Assembly (NCBI GenBank): GCA_003446015.1
Contig: DMBU01000148.1
Span: 1 to 64,000 of the forward strand
Length of the DNA: 64,000 nucleotides
Reading direction: 5' to 3'
Origin: Bacteroidales bacterium
GTDB taxonomy: Bacteria > Bacteroidota > Bacteroidia > Bacteroidales > UBA12077
Shown here: one piece after another, positions 1 through 9,865 of the stretch
Position numbering within the stretch: position 1 is the first letter of the stretch
How the letters are laid out: every line of letters begins with the position of its first letter
Made by a program: the position numbers and the translations under genes
The notes under the pieces: model-generated
What the model was told of the DNA's origin: nothing
What the model saw: only the letters and a program-made list of their open reading frames with translations
Databases searched by the model: none

Positions 1-1813
1 CACATGCTGTTTGAGCAGCATTATATTTCATCGATACTCGCATTCTTGTTGTTTTTGCTGTTGTACCAGATGGAATTGTAGCTGTTCCCGTAACTGTTGT
101 TTTACTTAATGCACCAGCGTCAAAAATTAATTCACCTGAATCATCAAAGTCGCCATCTTTATTTAAATCGACCCAGATTTTCCAGTACTCATCGTATGTT
201 GTACTTGTAAATCCCGGAACTAATGAAACAGAATATCCTGTTCCTGCTGTCATATTTACTGTCTTATTTGTAAAATCAGTATACCCTGCAGCTGTTGAAG
301 TATTGCTAAAAGCTCCAATTGTTACACCTGCAATCCATTCGTAACTAAAGTTGCTTCCCAGTGAAGTACAATATTCAATTGGAAGTTCATCAACAACACT
401 TATATAAGCAGTTTTAGTTTCGGTATCACTTCCTTGAGCATTAGTTGCTGTTAGAGAAACTGTATATGTTCCAACAGTATTATAAGTTACAGTTGGGTTT
501 TGACTTGTGCTTGTTGATGGAGTTCCTCCTGTAAAAGACCATGACCAGGAAATAGGAGAATTCGTTGATGCATCTGTAAAACTAACCGAACTTCCAACAA
601 GTACAGTTGTTTCACTTGCACTAAAATCAGCAACCGGAGCTTGTGGTACATTTTCATAAACCATATAACATACTGCACAATCAACTGCAGCAGAATTTAC
701 TGCTATTCTCATATAACCACCTTCACCCCAGCTTGAACCCCAGGAGTTTCTTAATATCCAATAGTCTCCGTAAGTTGCATCATTTCCCCAACCCACTAGT
801 GAAATAGCATGGTTTGTAGTTGTATAAGCTCCATTGCTACATGAATTGTTACTATCAGACCATACTCCACCACTATAATTTGAAAATGAAGTTGTAACAT
901 AAACAGCTGCATCAACAACTCCGTAAGTCATTATCGCAGTTTTAATAGCTGCAACATCACTACTTGCTACTCTGTGCCAGGATTCAAATTTTGTTTTAGG
1001 TGCAGAAGAAGCAGATGATGGACAAGACTGATTATCAGCATCAGTATAAGGGAAATAAGATTCGTTTATAATTCCAATATCAACTAAGGCTTGTAATTCA
1101 GAATACTCATAATCGGCACCATCGCAACCACTAAAGTGGCTACTATAAGGAGATATAGTACTTAAACACCATGCAATATATGCTTCAGAAAAATCGGCTG
1201 TATTGCTATCATAACTACCTGTTGCAAGGTTATATGCACCTTCAGCAGCAGCTGCAGCACCAAATGAATAACAAGATCCGCATCCTCCCTGATCACGTGG
1301 GTCGCCTATATAAGAATGTCCATTATAATCTCGCCAATCAAAAGAGCTAGGAGTAGCTTTAGAAGTTTCGAATTTTGGATCTGGTGTTGCAAAATCCTGA
1401 ACTGCAGGGCTTGTTCTTTCTACCTCCAGAATTAATTCATCTCCGTTCAGTTTCATTAACTCTAACAAAGGAATTCTTTCTTCAACACCTTTAATACTTC
1501 GGACACAAATAGCTCTTTCAGTTGTATATCCGTTTTGTTTAACAACTTCAGTTTCAATTTCGAAACCTAAATGAGCAGCATAAGAATATTCCGGAGCAAC
1601 TTTGCCTTTGTAGAAATCCCATGCATTGACAATTCTACCATCGGGTAAATGAACCATACCAATATCACCGCCACTTTTAGCAGTGCTTATTTCATAGCGA
1701 TAACCCAGCATTTCACAATACTTTGCGGCAGGGTTAACATAGCTTTTCTGTGCCAGCACAGAAAAAGCTAAAAACATTGAAAAAATAAAAGTAAAAAAAG
1801 TAATTTTTCTCAT
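1..1813 (-). CDS. Papain-family (C1A) cysteine peptidase with DUF333 propeptide and PKD domain, 3' end cut by window
   Basis: Secreted cysteine peptidase read from ATG at 1813 leftward; 604 codons are visible and the frame is still open at base 1. Residues 1-21 form a signal peptide ending LAQ. Residues about 27-85 match DUF333 (NPAAKYC..., then a PDGR motif and the segment AWDFYKG). The catalytic domain follows: GGCGSCYSF with the nucleophile at Cys181, His335 in NHAISLVGWG and Asn356 in RNSWGSSWG, which is the complete papain triad. After about residue 385 come a PKD domain and a GEVED-like module with an acidic DLNKDGDFDDSGE motif. A T9SS sorting domain beyond the window edge is likely but cannot be seen. 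The family and catalytic call is firm; the substrate is unknown. Confidence 0.9.
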   Translation of the reverse strand, partial: MRKITFFTFIFSMFLAFSVLAQKSYVNPAAKYCEMLGYRYEISTAKSGGDIGMVHLPDGRIVNAWDFYKGKVAPEYSYAAHLGFEIETEVVKQNGYTTERAICVRSIKGVEERIPLLELMKLNGDELILEVERTSPAVQDFATPDPKFETSKATPSSFDWRDYNGHSYIGDPRDQGGCGSCYSFGAAAAAEGAYNLATGSYDSNTADFSEAYIAWCLSTISPYSSHFSGCDGADYEYSELQALVDIGIINESYFPYTDADNQSCPSSASSAPKTKFESWHRVASSDVAAIKTAIMTYGVVDAAVYVTTSFSNYSGGVWSDSNNSCSNGAYTTTNHAISLVGWGNDATYGDYWILRNSWGSSWGEGGYMRIAVNSAAVDCAVCYMVYENVPQAPVADFSASETTVLVGSSVSFTDASTNSPISWSWSFTGGTPSTSTSQNPTVTYNTVGTYTVSLTATNAQGSDTETKTAYISVVDELPIEYCTSLGSNFSYEWIAGVTIGAFSNTSTAAGYTDFTNKTVNMTAGTGYSVSLVPGFTSTTYDEYWKIWVDLNKDGDFDDSGELIFDAGALSKTTVTGTATIPSGTTAKTTRMRVSMKYNAAQTAC

Positions 1814-2036
1814 AGTAATATAGTTTTGGGTTAATTTTAAGTTTGCTTAAATTATTATATTATTTTTAATTAAAAATATTGTGTCGATAAAAAGCAACCT
1901 TCGACCACCAGAAAGCTTATTTCTCAGATATATGTTTTTTTATTCATCAATTTTTCTTGTTTTTTAAAAATTATTTATAAATTGCTCGTTAATTTAAATT
2001 GGGATACAAGCCTAACCATCTAATTTAAAAACATTT

Positions 2037-2753
2037 ATGAAGCTGCGATGTGCTATAGTCGATGATGAGCCATTAGCTATTACTATAATTGAAGGTTATT
2101 TAAAAAAGATACCTTATATTGAAATTATTGGCAAGTTCAATAACGCTTTACCAGTTTATGAATTTTTAAAGGAAAATCAAGTTGATCTGCTTTTTCTTGA
2201 TATCGAAATGCCAAATTTAACAGGGATTGACTTTATTAAAAGTTTATCAACACCTCCCGCGGTTATTTTTACAACGGCAAATAAAAATTATGCCATTGAT
2301 GGTTTTGATCTAAATGCCGAAGATTATATCTTAAAACCAATAACCTTCGAACGATTACTTAAAGCTGTAAATCGTGTTTACGAAAACACTAGCTTTAGTA
2401 AACATATAGAAATAAAAGAGCCTGAGGAATTTTTATATCTTAAAGAAAATAAAAAGATGGTTAAAGTATATCTTAAAAATATTCTTTACCTCGAAAGCAT
2501 CAAGGATTATGTAAAGCTTGTCACACTTGTAAAAACAGTAATAACAAAGCAACAGCTAAGTTATTTTGAATCAATTTTAAATCAAAATGATTTTTTAAGA
2601 ATACACAGATCATTTATTGTTGCAAAAAATAAAATTGACGCGTACAGTTTATCTGGCATCGATATTGGGAATACCGAATTGCCAATAGGCAGAAAATATA
2701 AAGAAATTGTAATTGACGAACTAGAAAAATTGAACAATATTAAAATTAGTTAA
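2037..2753 (+). CDS. LytTR-family response regulator
   Basis: Cytoplasmic response regulator of 238 residues. Residues 1-120 form a receiver domain with the acidic pair Asp9/Asp10, the phospho-acceptor Asp55 in LLFLDIEMP, Thr79/Thr80 and Lys100 in ILKPI. Residues 130-230 are a LytTR DNA-binding domain (FLRIHRSFIVAKNKI, then LPIGRKYKE). LytTR proteins bind direct repeats in promoters. The next gene downstream on the same strand is a histidine kinase starting within about 40 bases, so the two probably form an operon and a two-component pair. LytTR regulators usually pair with LytS/YehU-type kinases rather than the HisKA type found here. Confidence 0.93.
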   Translation: MKLRCAIVDDEPLAITIIEGYLKKIPYIEIIGKFNNALPVYEFLKENQVDLLFLDIEMPNLTGIDFIKSLSTPPAVIFTTANKNYAIDGFDLNAEDYILKPITFERLLKAVNRVYENTSFSKHIEIKEPEEFLYLKENKKMVKVYLKNILYLESIKDYVKLVTLVKTVITKQQLSYFESILNQNDFLRIHRSFIVAKNKIDAYSLSGIDIGNTELPIGRKYKEIVIDELEKLNNIKIS

Positions 2754-2755
2754 TT

Positions 2756-5700
2756 CTGAAATCAACAGTTAAATATATAATTTTAGTTTTTGTGCTCACT
2801 GTAAGCACATTTTTGTTACATGCTCAAGAAAAAGGCTTGATTCTTTCACATTATTATTCACCAAAAGATTATAATGCAGGGACCCAAAACTGGTGCGTAA
2901 CTCAAGACTCGAGAGGGGTTTTATATTTCGGAAATGCTCAGGGGATTTTAGAATATGATGGTGTAGAATGGAGATTAATTACCGTTGCCAATAATTCGTC
3001 GGTGCGAAGTTTGGAATTTGATCACAATAACATTTTATATTCTGGAGCATACGGCGAAATTGGATATTTAACACCCAACAGTACAGGAAATTTAGTTTAT
3101 AACTCTTTAAACTCCTTGATTGATTCCAGCCACCTGGATTTTGGAGAAATATGGGATATCCGTTGTTACAACGACAGTATTTTTTTCTTATCAGATAAAT
3201 ATATTTTTAGGTATCACAATAACAAATTTGATTATTGGGAGAGTAAAAATGAACGTTTTTATCTGAGTCATAAAATTGGAAACTCATATTTGGTTCAGGA
3301 AATGGGTAAGGGTTTAATGATCTTCGAGAAAGACTCTTTAATTCTAATAGATAAAGGTGAATTTTTTTCCGATAAAAGGATTCATAGTATATTACCATTA
3401 GGTGATAATCTTTTAATTTGTACAAGAACCGAGGGACTTTACACATACAATATTAAAAAAAATGGTGTTCAGATAACCTCTTTTGATGAAATATCAGAAA
3501 AGACAAGAGATCTTAACAGGTATTTTATTGAAAATATATTTTATCACGGAATTGAAATTTCTGACAGCACTTTTGCTTTAAGCACTTTATCTGGCAACAT
3601 TATACTTATTGACAAAAACTGGGATATTCTTGATGTTATTACGAATGAGTCAATTGGTATAAAAAGTTCTATTCATTATTTATTTCAGCAAAAAGATAAT
3701 TCGCTTTGGTTAGCCTTAGGCAATGGAATTAGCCAGTTAGAAATATTATCACCTTATAGATACTGGAATGATAATAAAGGTATTAATGGAAACTTTAGTG
3801 ACGTTGCCAGAATCAATGAATATCTATATGTTTCAACTCATTCTGGTGTATACTACATCAATTCTGAGGATCTCTCAAAATTTGAAATAAGCTCTTTTAG
3901 TCCGGTTGATGGTGTTTTTGAAATGTGCTGGGGCTTTTTGTATTTTCAACCTCCTAAGATCAACGGAACAAATTCCTCAACAACTAAAATATCCAATTAT
4001 TTTGCAACAGACGAAACGATTTTATTAGTTTCTTCAACAAATGGCTTATTTGAGATTAAAAAAGATAAATCTGAGTTAATATCTAAATATAAGTCCATTT
4101 ATTTATCATACCAGTATAAAAAGGATCCAAGCATCCTGTTTCTGGGTCTTGATAATGGTATTGCGATGTTAAGATATAAAAACGGGAAGTGGAAAGATCT
4201 GGGACCCAGGTTTGGTATTGAATCTATGATTCGGGACATTAAAGAAGATACTTTAGGAAATTTATGGTTGACTGCCAGATACAAAGGGATATATAAAATT
4301 GAGGACCCATTAAATCAAAAATCTTCAACGAATCATGTTGAGTTTTTCGATACAACAAATAGTTGTTTACCTTCGGTAAGTGAATTACAAATTGTAGATT
4401 TCCACGACACGCTTTATTTTGCAAGCAAGACCAATTTTTATACCTATAATCACGAGAAAAGAGACTTTGATCTTTATAAGATTCCTGATGAAATCTCAAA
4501 TGTAGAAATTAATGATGGACTAAAAGATACTTTATCGGAACATAGAATTAACGAAGACAGATTAACCGAATATTACATTACAACACTGCACAGCCCTATT
4601 CTCTGGTTTGGTTCAACAAAAGGAACTTTTCGGTATGACTTTAAATATAAAAGAGATTTAAATAACGTAGCACCTACCATTATTAGAAAAGTTTTAGCTA
4701 ATGATTCTATTATATATCATGGTACAAATTATACTAAGGTTGACAATTTTTTACACTTACAAACAAATTATATTCTTAATCCGTCGGCCACGGTTGATTT
4801 AGAAACCATACTCGAATATAAAAATAACTCATTCGTTTTCTTTTTTTCAAATCCATTTTTCGAAGAAGTATCTAAAAACTCTTATAGCTATTATCTCTCT
4901 GGCTTTGATAATAAATGGTCGGAATGGACCACAGAGCATAAAAAAGAATACACCAACCTTCGCGAAGGAGAATATATTTTTTTGGTTAAATCTCGAAATA
5001 TCTATGATATTGAAACACCTGTTGCAGAATTTAAATTTACCATATTAGCTCCCTGGTATAGAACTTTCAAAGCTTACTTAGGATATATTATTTTAGGAAT
5101 AATCCTTATTGTTTTTATTGTTAGATTATATACTATTCGTTTAATAAAAGAAAAAGACAAACTTGAAAAAATTGTGATTGAACGTACACAGGAAATCCTT
5201 ATGCAAAAGGAAGAAATCTTGGTACAGGCAGAGCATTTAAAAGATGCCAACGAACGAATCACTGCTAAAAATGAAGAATTAGAAAAACAAAAATGGGAAA
5301 TTACGAATCAGGCGTTAAAATTAAAAAGGGCCAATGTTGAATTAATAAAACTTTCAAAAGTAGCTAGTGAAACCGACAATGCTATTGCCATTTTCGATAA
5401 AGAGGGAAATATTGAATGGGTTAATGACGGTTTTACTAGAATGTATGGCTACTCAGTTGAACAATATAAAAAAGAAAAAAACGGTAATATTATTGATGGA
5501 AGCGACAATCCGAATATTCAAGAAGCTGTAAAGTTGTGTTTAAGCGAAAAAAAATCGGTAGTATATGAATTTAAAACAAAAACTCGTGATGGAAAAGAGT
5601 TATGGGCCCAAACAACACTTACTCATGTGATTGATAAAAATGGTGAAACGATAAATCTAATTGCCATTGATTCTGATATTACCAAAATAAAACTTGCTGA

Positions 5701-6430
5701 AAAAGAAATTGCCGAACAAAGGGATAAACTTGCTTTAAGTAATGCTACAAAAAACAAGTTCTTTAGAATCATTGCGCACGACCTCCGAAATCCTATAAGC
5801 ACTTTGGCCGGATCAACAAATTTGATCTTTAACGATTTCGACGAATACAATAAAGAAGAAACCAAAATGTTTATTGGTGAATTAAATAAACTTTCGCAAA
5901 CCACATTTAATTTACTTGAGAATTTATTAGATTGGTCCTCAACTCAAATGGGTGAAATCAAGTTTTCTCCTAAAGTTATTGATTTAGAATCATTAACATC
6001 TGAAAATATAGAATTGATTAAACGTAAAATTGATTCTAAAAATATAAAATTAGAAACAAACGTTAAGCACGATTGTAGTGCTTTTGCCGACGAAAACATG
6101 GTAAAAACAGTTATCCGCAATTTATTATCTAATGCTGTGAAATTTACACCGGAAAATGGGCATATTGAAATTACGTGTAACGAATTGGATAATTATATAA
6201 AATATACTGTTAAAGATTCGGGTATTGGAATTAGTCCAGAAGATCAAAAAAAGCTTTTCAGAATTGACACACACCACACGACTCCGGGCTTATCTAACGA
6301 AAAAGGTTCTGGTTTAGGATTAATCCTCTGTAAAGAATTTATTGAAAAAAATGAAGGAGAAATCAATATTTTCAGTCAAGCTAACCAGGGAACTACAATT
6401 GAATTTACTCTTAAGAAACAATCCTCATAA
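2756..6430 (+). CDS. Y_Y_Y-type hybrid-sensor histidine kinase with PAS domain, non-ATG start
   Basis: Large membrane sensor kinase. An N-terminal signal peptide is followed by about 640 residues of beta-propeller-type repeats, a Y_Y_Y domain (residues about 690-755, counted from the GTG at 2792), a transmembrane helix (about 760-782), a coiled coil, a PAS domain (about 850-975), a HisKA domain with His996 in IIAHDLRNP, and an HATPase domain with N box NLLSNAVKF, DSGIGIS and GSGLGLILCKEF. The start is uncertain: GTG at 2792 gives a signal peptide with no charged n-region, while reading from CTG at 2756 adds KSTVKYIILVFV and gives a textbook signal ending HAQ. No ATG is available. It probably phosphorylates the LytTR regulator just upstream. 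Propeller plus Y_Y_Y kinases often sense periplasmic ligands, but the ligand here is unknown. Confidence 0.88.
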   Translation: MKSTVKYIILVFVLTVSTFLLHAQEKGLILSHYYSPKDYNAGTQNWCVTQDSRGVLYFGNAQGILEYDGVEWRLITVANNSSVRSLEFDHNNILYSGAYGEIGYLTPNSTGNLVYNSLNSLIDSSHLDFGEIWDIRCYNDSIFFLSDKYIFRYHNNKFDYWESKNERFYLSHKIGNSYLVQEMGKGLMIFEKDSLILIDKGEFFSDKRIHSILPLGDNLLICTRTEGLYTYNIKKNGVQITSFDEISEKTRDLNRYFIENIFYHGIEISDSTFALSTLSGNIILIDKNWDILDVITNESIGIKSSIHYLFQQKDNSLWLALGNGISQLEILSPYRYWNDNKGINGNFSDVARINEYLYVSTHSGVYYINSEDLSKFEISSFSPVDGVFEMCWGFLYFQPPKINGTNSSTTKISNYFATDETILLVSSTNGLFEIKKDKSELISKYKSIYLSYQYKKDPSILFLGLDNGIAMLRYKNGKWKDLGPRFGIESMIRDIKEDTLGNLWLTARYKGIYKIEDPLNQKSSTNHVEFFDTTNSCLPSVSELQIVDFHDTLYFASKTNFYTYNHEKRDFDLYKIPDEISNVEINDGLKDTLSEHRINEDRLTEYYITTLHSPILWFGSTKGTFRYDFKYKRDLNNVAPTIIRKVLANDSIIYHGTNYTKVDNFLHLQTNYILNPSATVDLETILEYKNNSFVFFFSNPFFEEVSKNSYSYYLSGFDNKWSEWTTEHKKEYTNLREGEYIFLVKSRNIYDIETPVAEFKFTILAPWYRTFKAYLGYIILGIILIVFIVRLYTIRLIKEKDKLEKIVIERTQEILMQKEEILVQAEHLKDANERITAKNEELEKQKWEITNQALKLKRANVELIKLSKVASETDNAIAIFDKEGNIEWVNDGFTRMYGYSVEQYKKEKNGNIIDGSDNPNIQEAVKLCLSEKKSVVYEFKTKTRDGKELWAQTTLTHVIDKNGETINLIAIDSDITKIKLAEKEIAEQRDKLALSNATKNKFFRIIAHDLRNPISTLAGSTNLIFNDFDEYNKEETKMFIGELNKLSQTTFNLLENLLDWSSTQMGEIKFSPKVIDLESLTSENIELIKRKIDSKNIKLETNVKHDCSAFADENMVKTVIRNLLSNAVKFTPENGHIEITCNELDNYIKYTVKDSGIGISPEDQKKLFRIDTHHTTPGLSNEKGSGLGLILCKEFIEKNEGEINIFSQANQGTTIEFTLKKQSS

Positions 6431-6630
6431 AATTATTGTCGCTTTTAACATTAATTAACGTACTGCAAGCAATTTTTATCATTAAATCCAGTATTTATAT
6501 TAGCTTAACATTACTTTGCTTGCTGGTGGGTTCAGGTTTCTTCAAAATTTACTTTCCTTATAAGCATATCCGAAAAAAACAAATTCTTCAACCTGACCTA
6601 CTAACTGGCAAATTTATAATTCAATATTGA

Positions 6631-8580
6631 TTATTTAAATACCACCCACCCACGGTCTTTTGAAATTGCACTAATTACTGAAGTGATTTGCATAAACTCT
6701 TTTTGAATGCTATTCATTTCTTCAGTTGAAATTTTATTTTCCTGGGCAACTTTTAATTTCTCAGAAGAATCTTTTTGTGCGATTTCTAATATTTTTCTTT
6801 TGTAAGCAATAATGGTTTCAGGAACTATTTGTTTAAGCTTCATATCTTCAGTTTCAATATGAGCTCCTCCTTTTTTAAAAATCTTACTCAAGGTATATGA
6901 CGAACTTAATAAATCGGCTGCAAGCTTGCTTATTTGAGGCTCTGGGTGGTAAATAAAATGTTTTTCGTCTAAGGTATTTTCCGAATTTATTGCATCAAGA
7001 TATTCCTGAAATATTTGCTTGTATACTAAATTTTTAAATTCCAGATCATCATTTAATATTTCATGAATGGTATATTCTGCCACTGAAACATTTCGGGGTT
7101 CATCATATTTATCTTCCTGGTAAGAATATAATATATGATTCCCATAATGCAACAACAGACGAATAATTTCCTTTTCTTGCGATTCGGAATATACATCGTC
7201 GACAAATGATGGTACTGCAGGGAAAGCTGTTTTAAAATTCTCGTCGGGAGAAATTCCTTTTTTACTTTCATTATCGTAATTTTTCCTGCGTATTTTATTT
7301 ATCTCACCATAAAGAACCTTTTCATCAATTTCCAGAATATCGCTGCACTCTTTAATATAAACCGTTCGTATAATGGTATCTGGAATTACTGCTATTGATC
7401 TTACAATATCTGAAATTAAATTTGCTTTTTTTACAGGATCGTTTTTAGCTTCATTAAATAAAAGCCGGGTTTTAAAGGTGATAAAGTCTTCTTCGTTTTT
7501 TTCTATAAATCCAATAAGCTCAGTAGCACTGTGACTTTTTGCAAATGAATCAGGATCTTCACCTTCGGGCAACAAGAGAACCCGAACATTTAATCCCTGC
7601 TCCAGCACCAAATCAATTCCCCGTAACGAAGCTTTTATTCCGGCGGCATCACCATCGTAAATAATGGTAACGTTTGGAGTAAATCTTTTAATTAATCGAA
7701 TTTGATCAACCGTTAATGATGTTCCTGACGAAGCCACCACATTTTCGATACCTGCCTGATGCATTGAAATTACATCGGTATATCCTTCAACTAAATAACA
7801 TTTGTCTAATTGTGTGATTGATTTTTTAGCAAAGAACATTCCGTAAAGCACTTTGCTTTTATGGTAAATATCCGATTCTGGTGAATTCAGATATTTTGCA
7901 GCTTTTACATCCTTCTTTAAAATACGCCCACCAAAACCAATAACGTTGCCCGACAAACCATGAATTGGGAAAATTACCCTTCCCCGGAAGCGATCGAAAT
8001 TACCATTTTCGTTAACAATGGTAAGTCCTGTTTTTTCAAGAAAATCAAGTTTATAGCCTTTTTCTTTTGCAGCAATTGTAAGTGCATCTTTAACATCAAG
8101 ACTGTACCCTAGTTCGAACTTTTCAATTACATCATCACGAAAACCACGCTCTTTAAAATAACTTAACCCGATGGCTCTTCCATCCGTATTTTTATGAAGC
8201 TTTTCCTGAAAATAAGTATTTGCATATTTTGTAACAACCAAAAGACTATCTCTTTCGTTTTGTTCCTGAATTTCTTCGGCTGTTAATTCTTTTTCTACAA
8301 CCTCTATATTGTATTTTTTAGCCAGGTATTTTAAGGCTTCGGGGTATCCCAAATGCTCATGTTCCATAATAAAATTAACCGGATTACCTCCTTTTCCACA
8401 TCCGAAACATTTGTATATACCTTTTGATGGCGAAACTGTAAACGAAGGAGTCTTTTCATTATGAAAAGGGCAAAGACCCAAGTAATTAACTCCCCGCTTT
8501 TTTAAACTCACAAAGTCTTGAACTACTTCTGTAATTTCGGCGGTATCTATTATTTTTTGTATGGTATTGTAATCTATCAT
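6631..8580 (-). CDS. dnaG: DNA primase
   Basis: DnaG primase of 649 residues, which makes RNA primers at the replication fork with the DnaB helicase. The N-terminal CHC2 zinc ribbon is intact (Cys37, His40, Cys58, Cys61). The RNA-polymerase core includes a TOPRIM fold with Glu265 in LVEGYTDVI and Asp309/Asp311 in DGDAAG. The C-terminal 200 residues correspond to the helicase-binding region and are poorly conserved, as is normal. Length is usual for Bacteroidota. It stands alone on the minus strand between the kinase and the sirtuin, so it is probably monocistronic. Confidence 0.97.
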   Translation of the reverse strand: MIDYNTIQKIIDTAEITEVVQDFVSLKKRGVNYLGLCPFHNEKTPSFTVSPSKGIYKCFGCGKGGNPVNFIMEHEHLGYPEALKYLAKKYNIEVVEKELTAEEIQEQNERDSLLVVTKYANTYFQEKLHKNTDGRAIGLSYFKERGFRDDVIEKFELGYSLDVKDALTIAAKEKGYKLDFLEKTGLTIVNENGNFDRFRGRVIFPIHGLSGNVIGFGGRILKKDVKAAKYLNSPESDIYHKSKVLYGMFFAKKSITQLDKCYLVEGYTDVISMHQAGIENVVASSGTSLTVDQIRLIKRFTPNVTIIYDGDAAGIKASLRGIDLVLEQGLNVRVLLLPEGEDPDSFAKSHSATELIGFIEKNEEDFITFKTRLLFNEAKNDPVKKANLISDIVRSIAVIPDTIIRTVYIKECSDILEIDEKVLYGEINKIRRKNYDNESKKGISPDENFKTAFPAVPSFVDDVYSESQEKEIIRLLLHYGNHILYSYQEDKYDEPRNVSVAEYTIHEILNDDLEFKNLVYKQIFQEYLDAINSENTLDEKHFIYHPEPQISKLAADLLSSSYTLSKIFKKGGAHIETEDMKLKQIVPETIIAYKRKILEIAQKDSSEKLKVAQENKISTEEMNSIQKEFMQITSVISAISKDRGWVVFK

Positions 8581-8734
8581 AATACTATTTAGCAGTAGTT
8601 CAGCGCTTTATTTAATTCAGAACATCAGCTAAAATACTAAAAATTCAACGCAATTTTTTGATTATTTAATTAAAATAGAAACTTCTTTTTAATTCGGTCA
8701 TTAATTTCTAATTTGGATGTCAAAAATACAATCT

Positions 8735-9424
8735 ATGAAAAAACTTGTTGTTCTTTCTGGTGCAGGAATAAGTGCCGAGAGTGGAATTAAAACCTTTCGT
8801 GATATGGGCGGTCTGTGGGAGGAATATGATGTAATGGAGGTTGCAAGTCCAGAGGCATGGGAGAGGAATCCCGAATTGGTATTGCGTTTTTATAATGAAC
8901 GACGAAAAAAATTACTGGAAGCAAATCCCAATGAAGGTCATAAAGGATTGGTTGAGCTTGAAAAATATTTCGACGTAAATATTATTACTCAAAACGTTGA
9001 TGATTTGCATGAGAGAGCCGGAAGTAAAAATGTTTTGCATTTACATGGAGAGCTTAAAAAAGCGCGAAGCTCGGCTGATTCTAACCTGATTTATAATATT
9101 GACGGCTGGGAATTAAAAATTGGTGATACTTGTGGGAAAAGCTCTCAATTGCGTCCTCACATTGTATGGTTTGGAGAGGTGGTTACTGAAATAACTCATG
9201 CTGCAGCTATAGCAGAAAAAGCAGACATTTTTGTTGTAGTAGGAACATCTCTGAATGTATATCCTGCTGCGGGACTTTTTGATTATACTCCAAATGGAAT
9301 TCCTGTTTTTTTAATTGATCCGAATGATATCTATACATTGTACAAAAACCTGACAATTATTAAAGAAAACGCAAGCACCGGAATTCCAAAACTTATACAT
9401 CTTTTAAAGGAAAATTATATGTAA
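8735..9424 (+). CDS. Sir2-family NAD-dependent protein deacylase without the zinc cysteines
   Basis: Sirtuin of about 229 residues. The NAD-binding motif GAGISAESGI, TQNVDDLHERAG, the catalytic His in LHLHGEL and GTSLNVYPAAG are all present. The YNER segment fits the Tyr/Arg pair that marks class III (CobB/SIRT5-like) enzymes, which remove succinyl and other acidic acyl groups. In the small domain only one Cys is present (GDTCGKSSQLRPH), so the usual four-Cys zinc site is missing. ATG at 8735 is preferred because family members begin MKKLVVLSGAG; an in-frame ATG at 8717 would add six residues. Confidence 0.93.
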   Translation: MKKLVVLSGAGISAESGIKTFRDMGGLWEEYDVMEVASPEAWERNPELVLRFYNERRKKLLEANPNEGHKGLVELEKYFDVNIITQNVDDLHERAGSKNVLHLHGELKKARSSADSNLIYNIDGWELKIGDTCGKSSQLRPHIVWFGEVVTEITHAAAIAEKADIFVVVGTSLNVYPAAGLFDYTPNGIPVFLIDPNDIYTLYKNLTIIKENASTGIPKLIHLLKENYM

Positions 9425-9481
9425 AAACTCCAGCCAAATGACCGGGGTTATATTTTATTGATTTAAACGATATACTCCTCT

Positions 9482-9865
9482 TTAATGATTAATTAATATT
9501 TTCTTAGTATTTATTAATTTCCCATCAACTTGAAGCGAACAAAAGTAAAGTCCGTTTTTAAAATCAGAAACCGATATTTTAAAATTATCTTGTTTTTCTT
9601 CCAAAATTTTATTGTAAATAACGGAACCTATTGAATTATAAATCTCAATTTTTGCTTCTTTAACATAAATAACATCGTACTCAATAAATAAATATGTGCT
9701 CGCAGGATTAGGATACAGTTTCAATTTTTGCATCTCGTAAAGATTGATCTTTGTAGAATCGTTCTGTTCTTGATCATCGAAAGGATTCATAAATCCTCTA
9801 TTCTGACTTGCAAATAGAGATCCAAAAACAAATATAGAAAGTATAAGGAGTAATGATTTTTTCAT
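9482..9865 (-). CDS. Small T9SS type A sorting-domain protein
   Basis: Only 127 residues from the ATG at 9865. A signal peptide (MKKSLLLILSIFVFGSLFA) is followed by about 30 linker residues and then a complete type A T9SS C-terminal domain: LYPNPAS, IEIYNSIGSVIYNK, FKNGLYFCSLQ and a KILINH end. That domain normally routes a large cargo through the type IX translocon to the cell surface. Here there is essentially no cargo domain. It may be a small surface protein or a decayed remnant. It has its own short intergenic region on both sides and no obvious operon partner. Confidence 0.82.
   Translation of the reverse strand: MKKSLLLILSIFVFGSLFASQNRGFMNPFDDQEQNDSTKINLYEMQKLKLYPNPASTYLFIEYDVIYVKEAKIEIYNSIGSVIYNKILEEKQDNFKISVSDFKNGLYFCSLQVDGKLINTKKILINH

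Noticed and set aside
6436..6630. 64-codon hydrophobic frame after the kinase stop
   Set aside because: It starts with TTG, has no clear ribosome site, ends against the convergent dnaG gene and resembles nothing recognisable. The region is more likely a 3' intergenic space.
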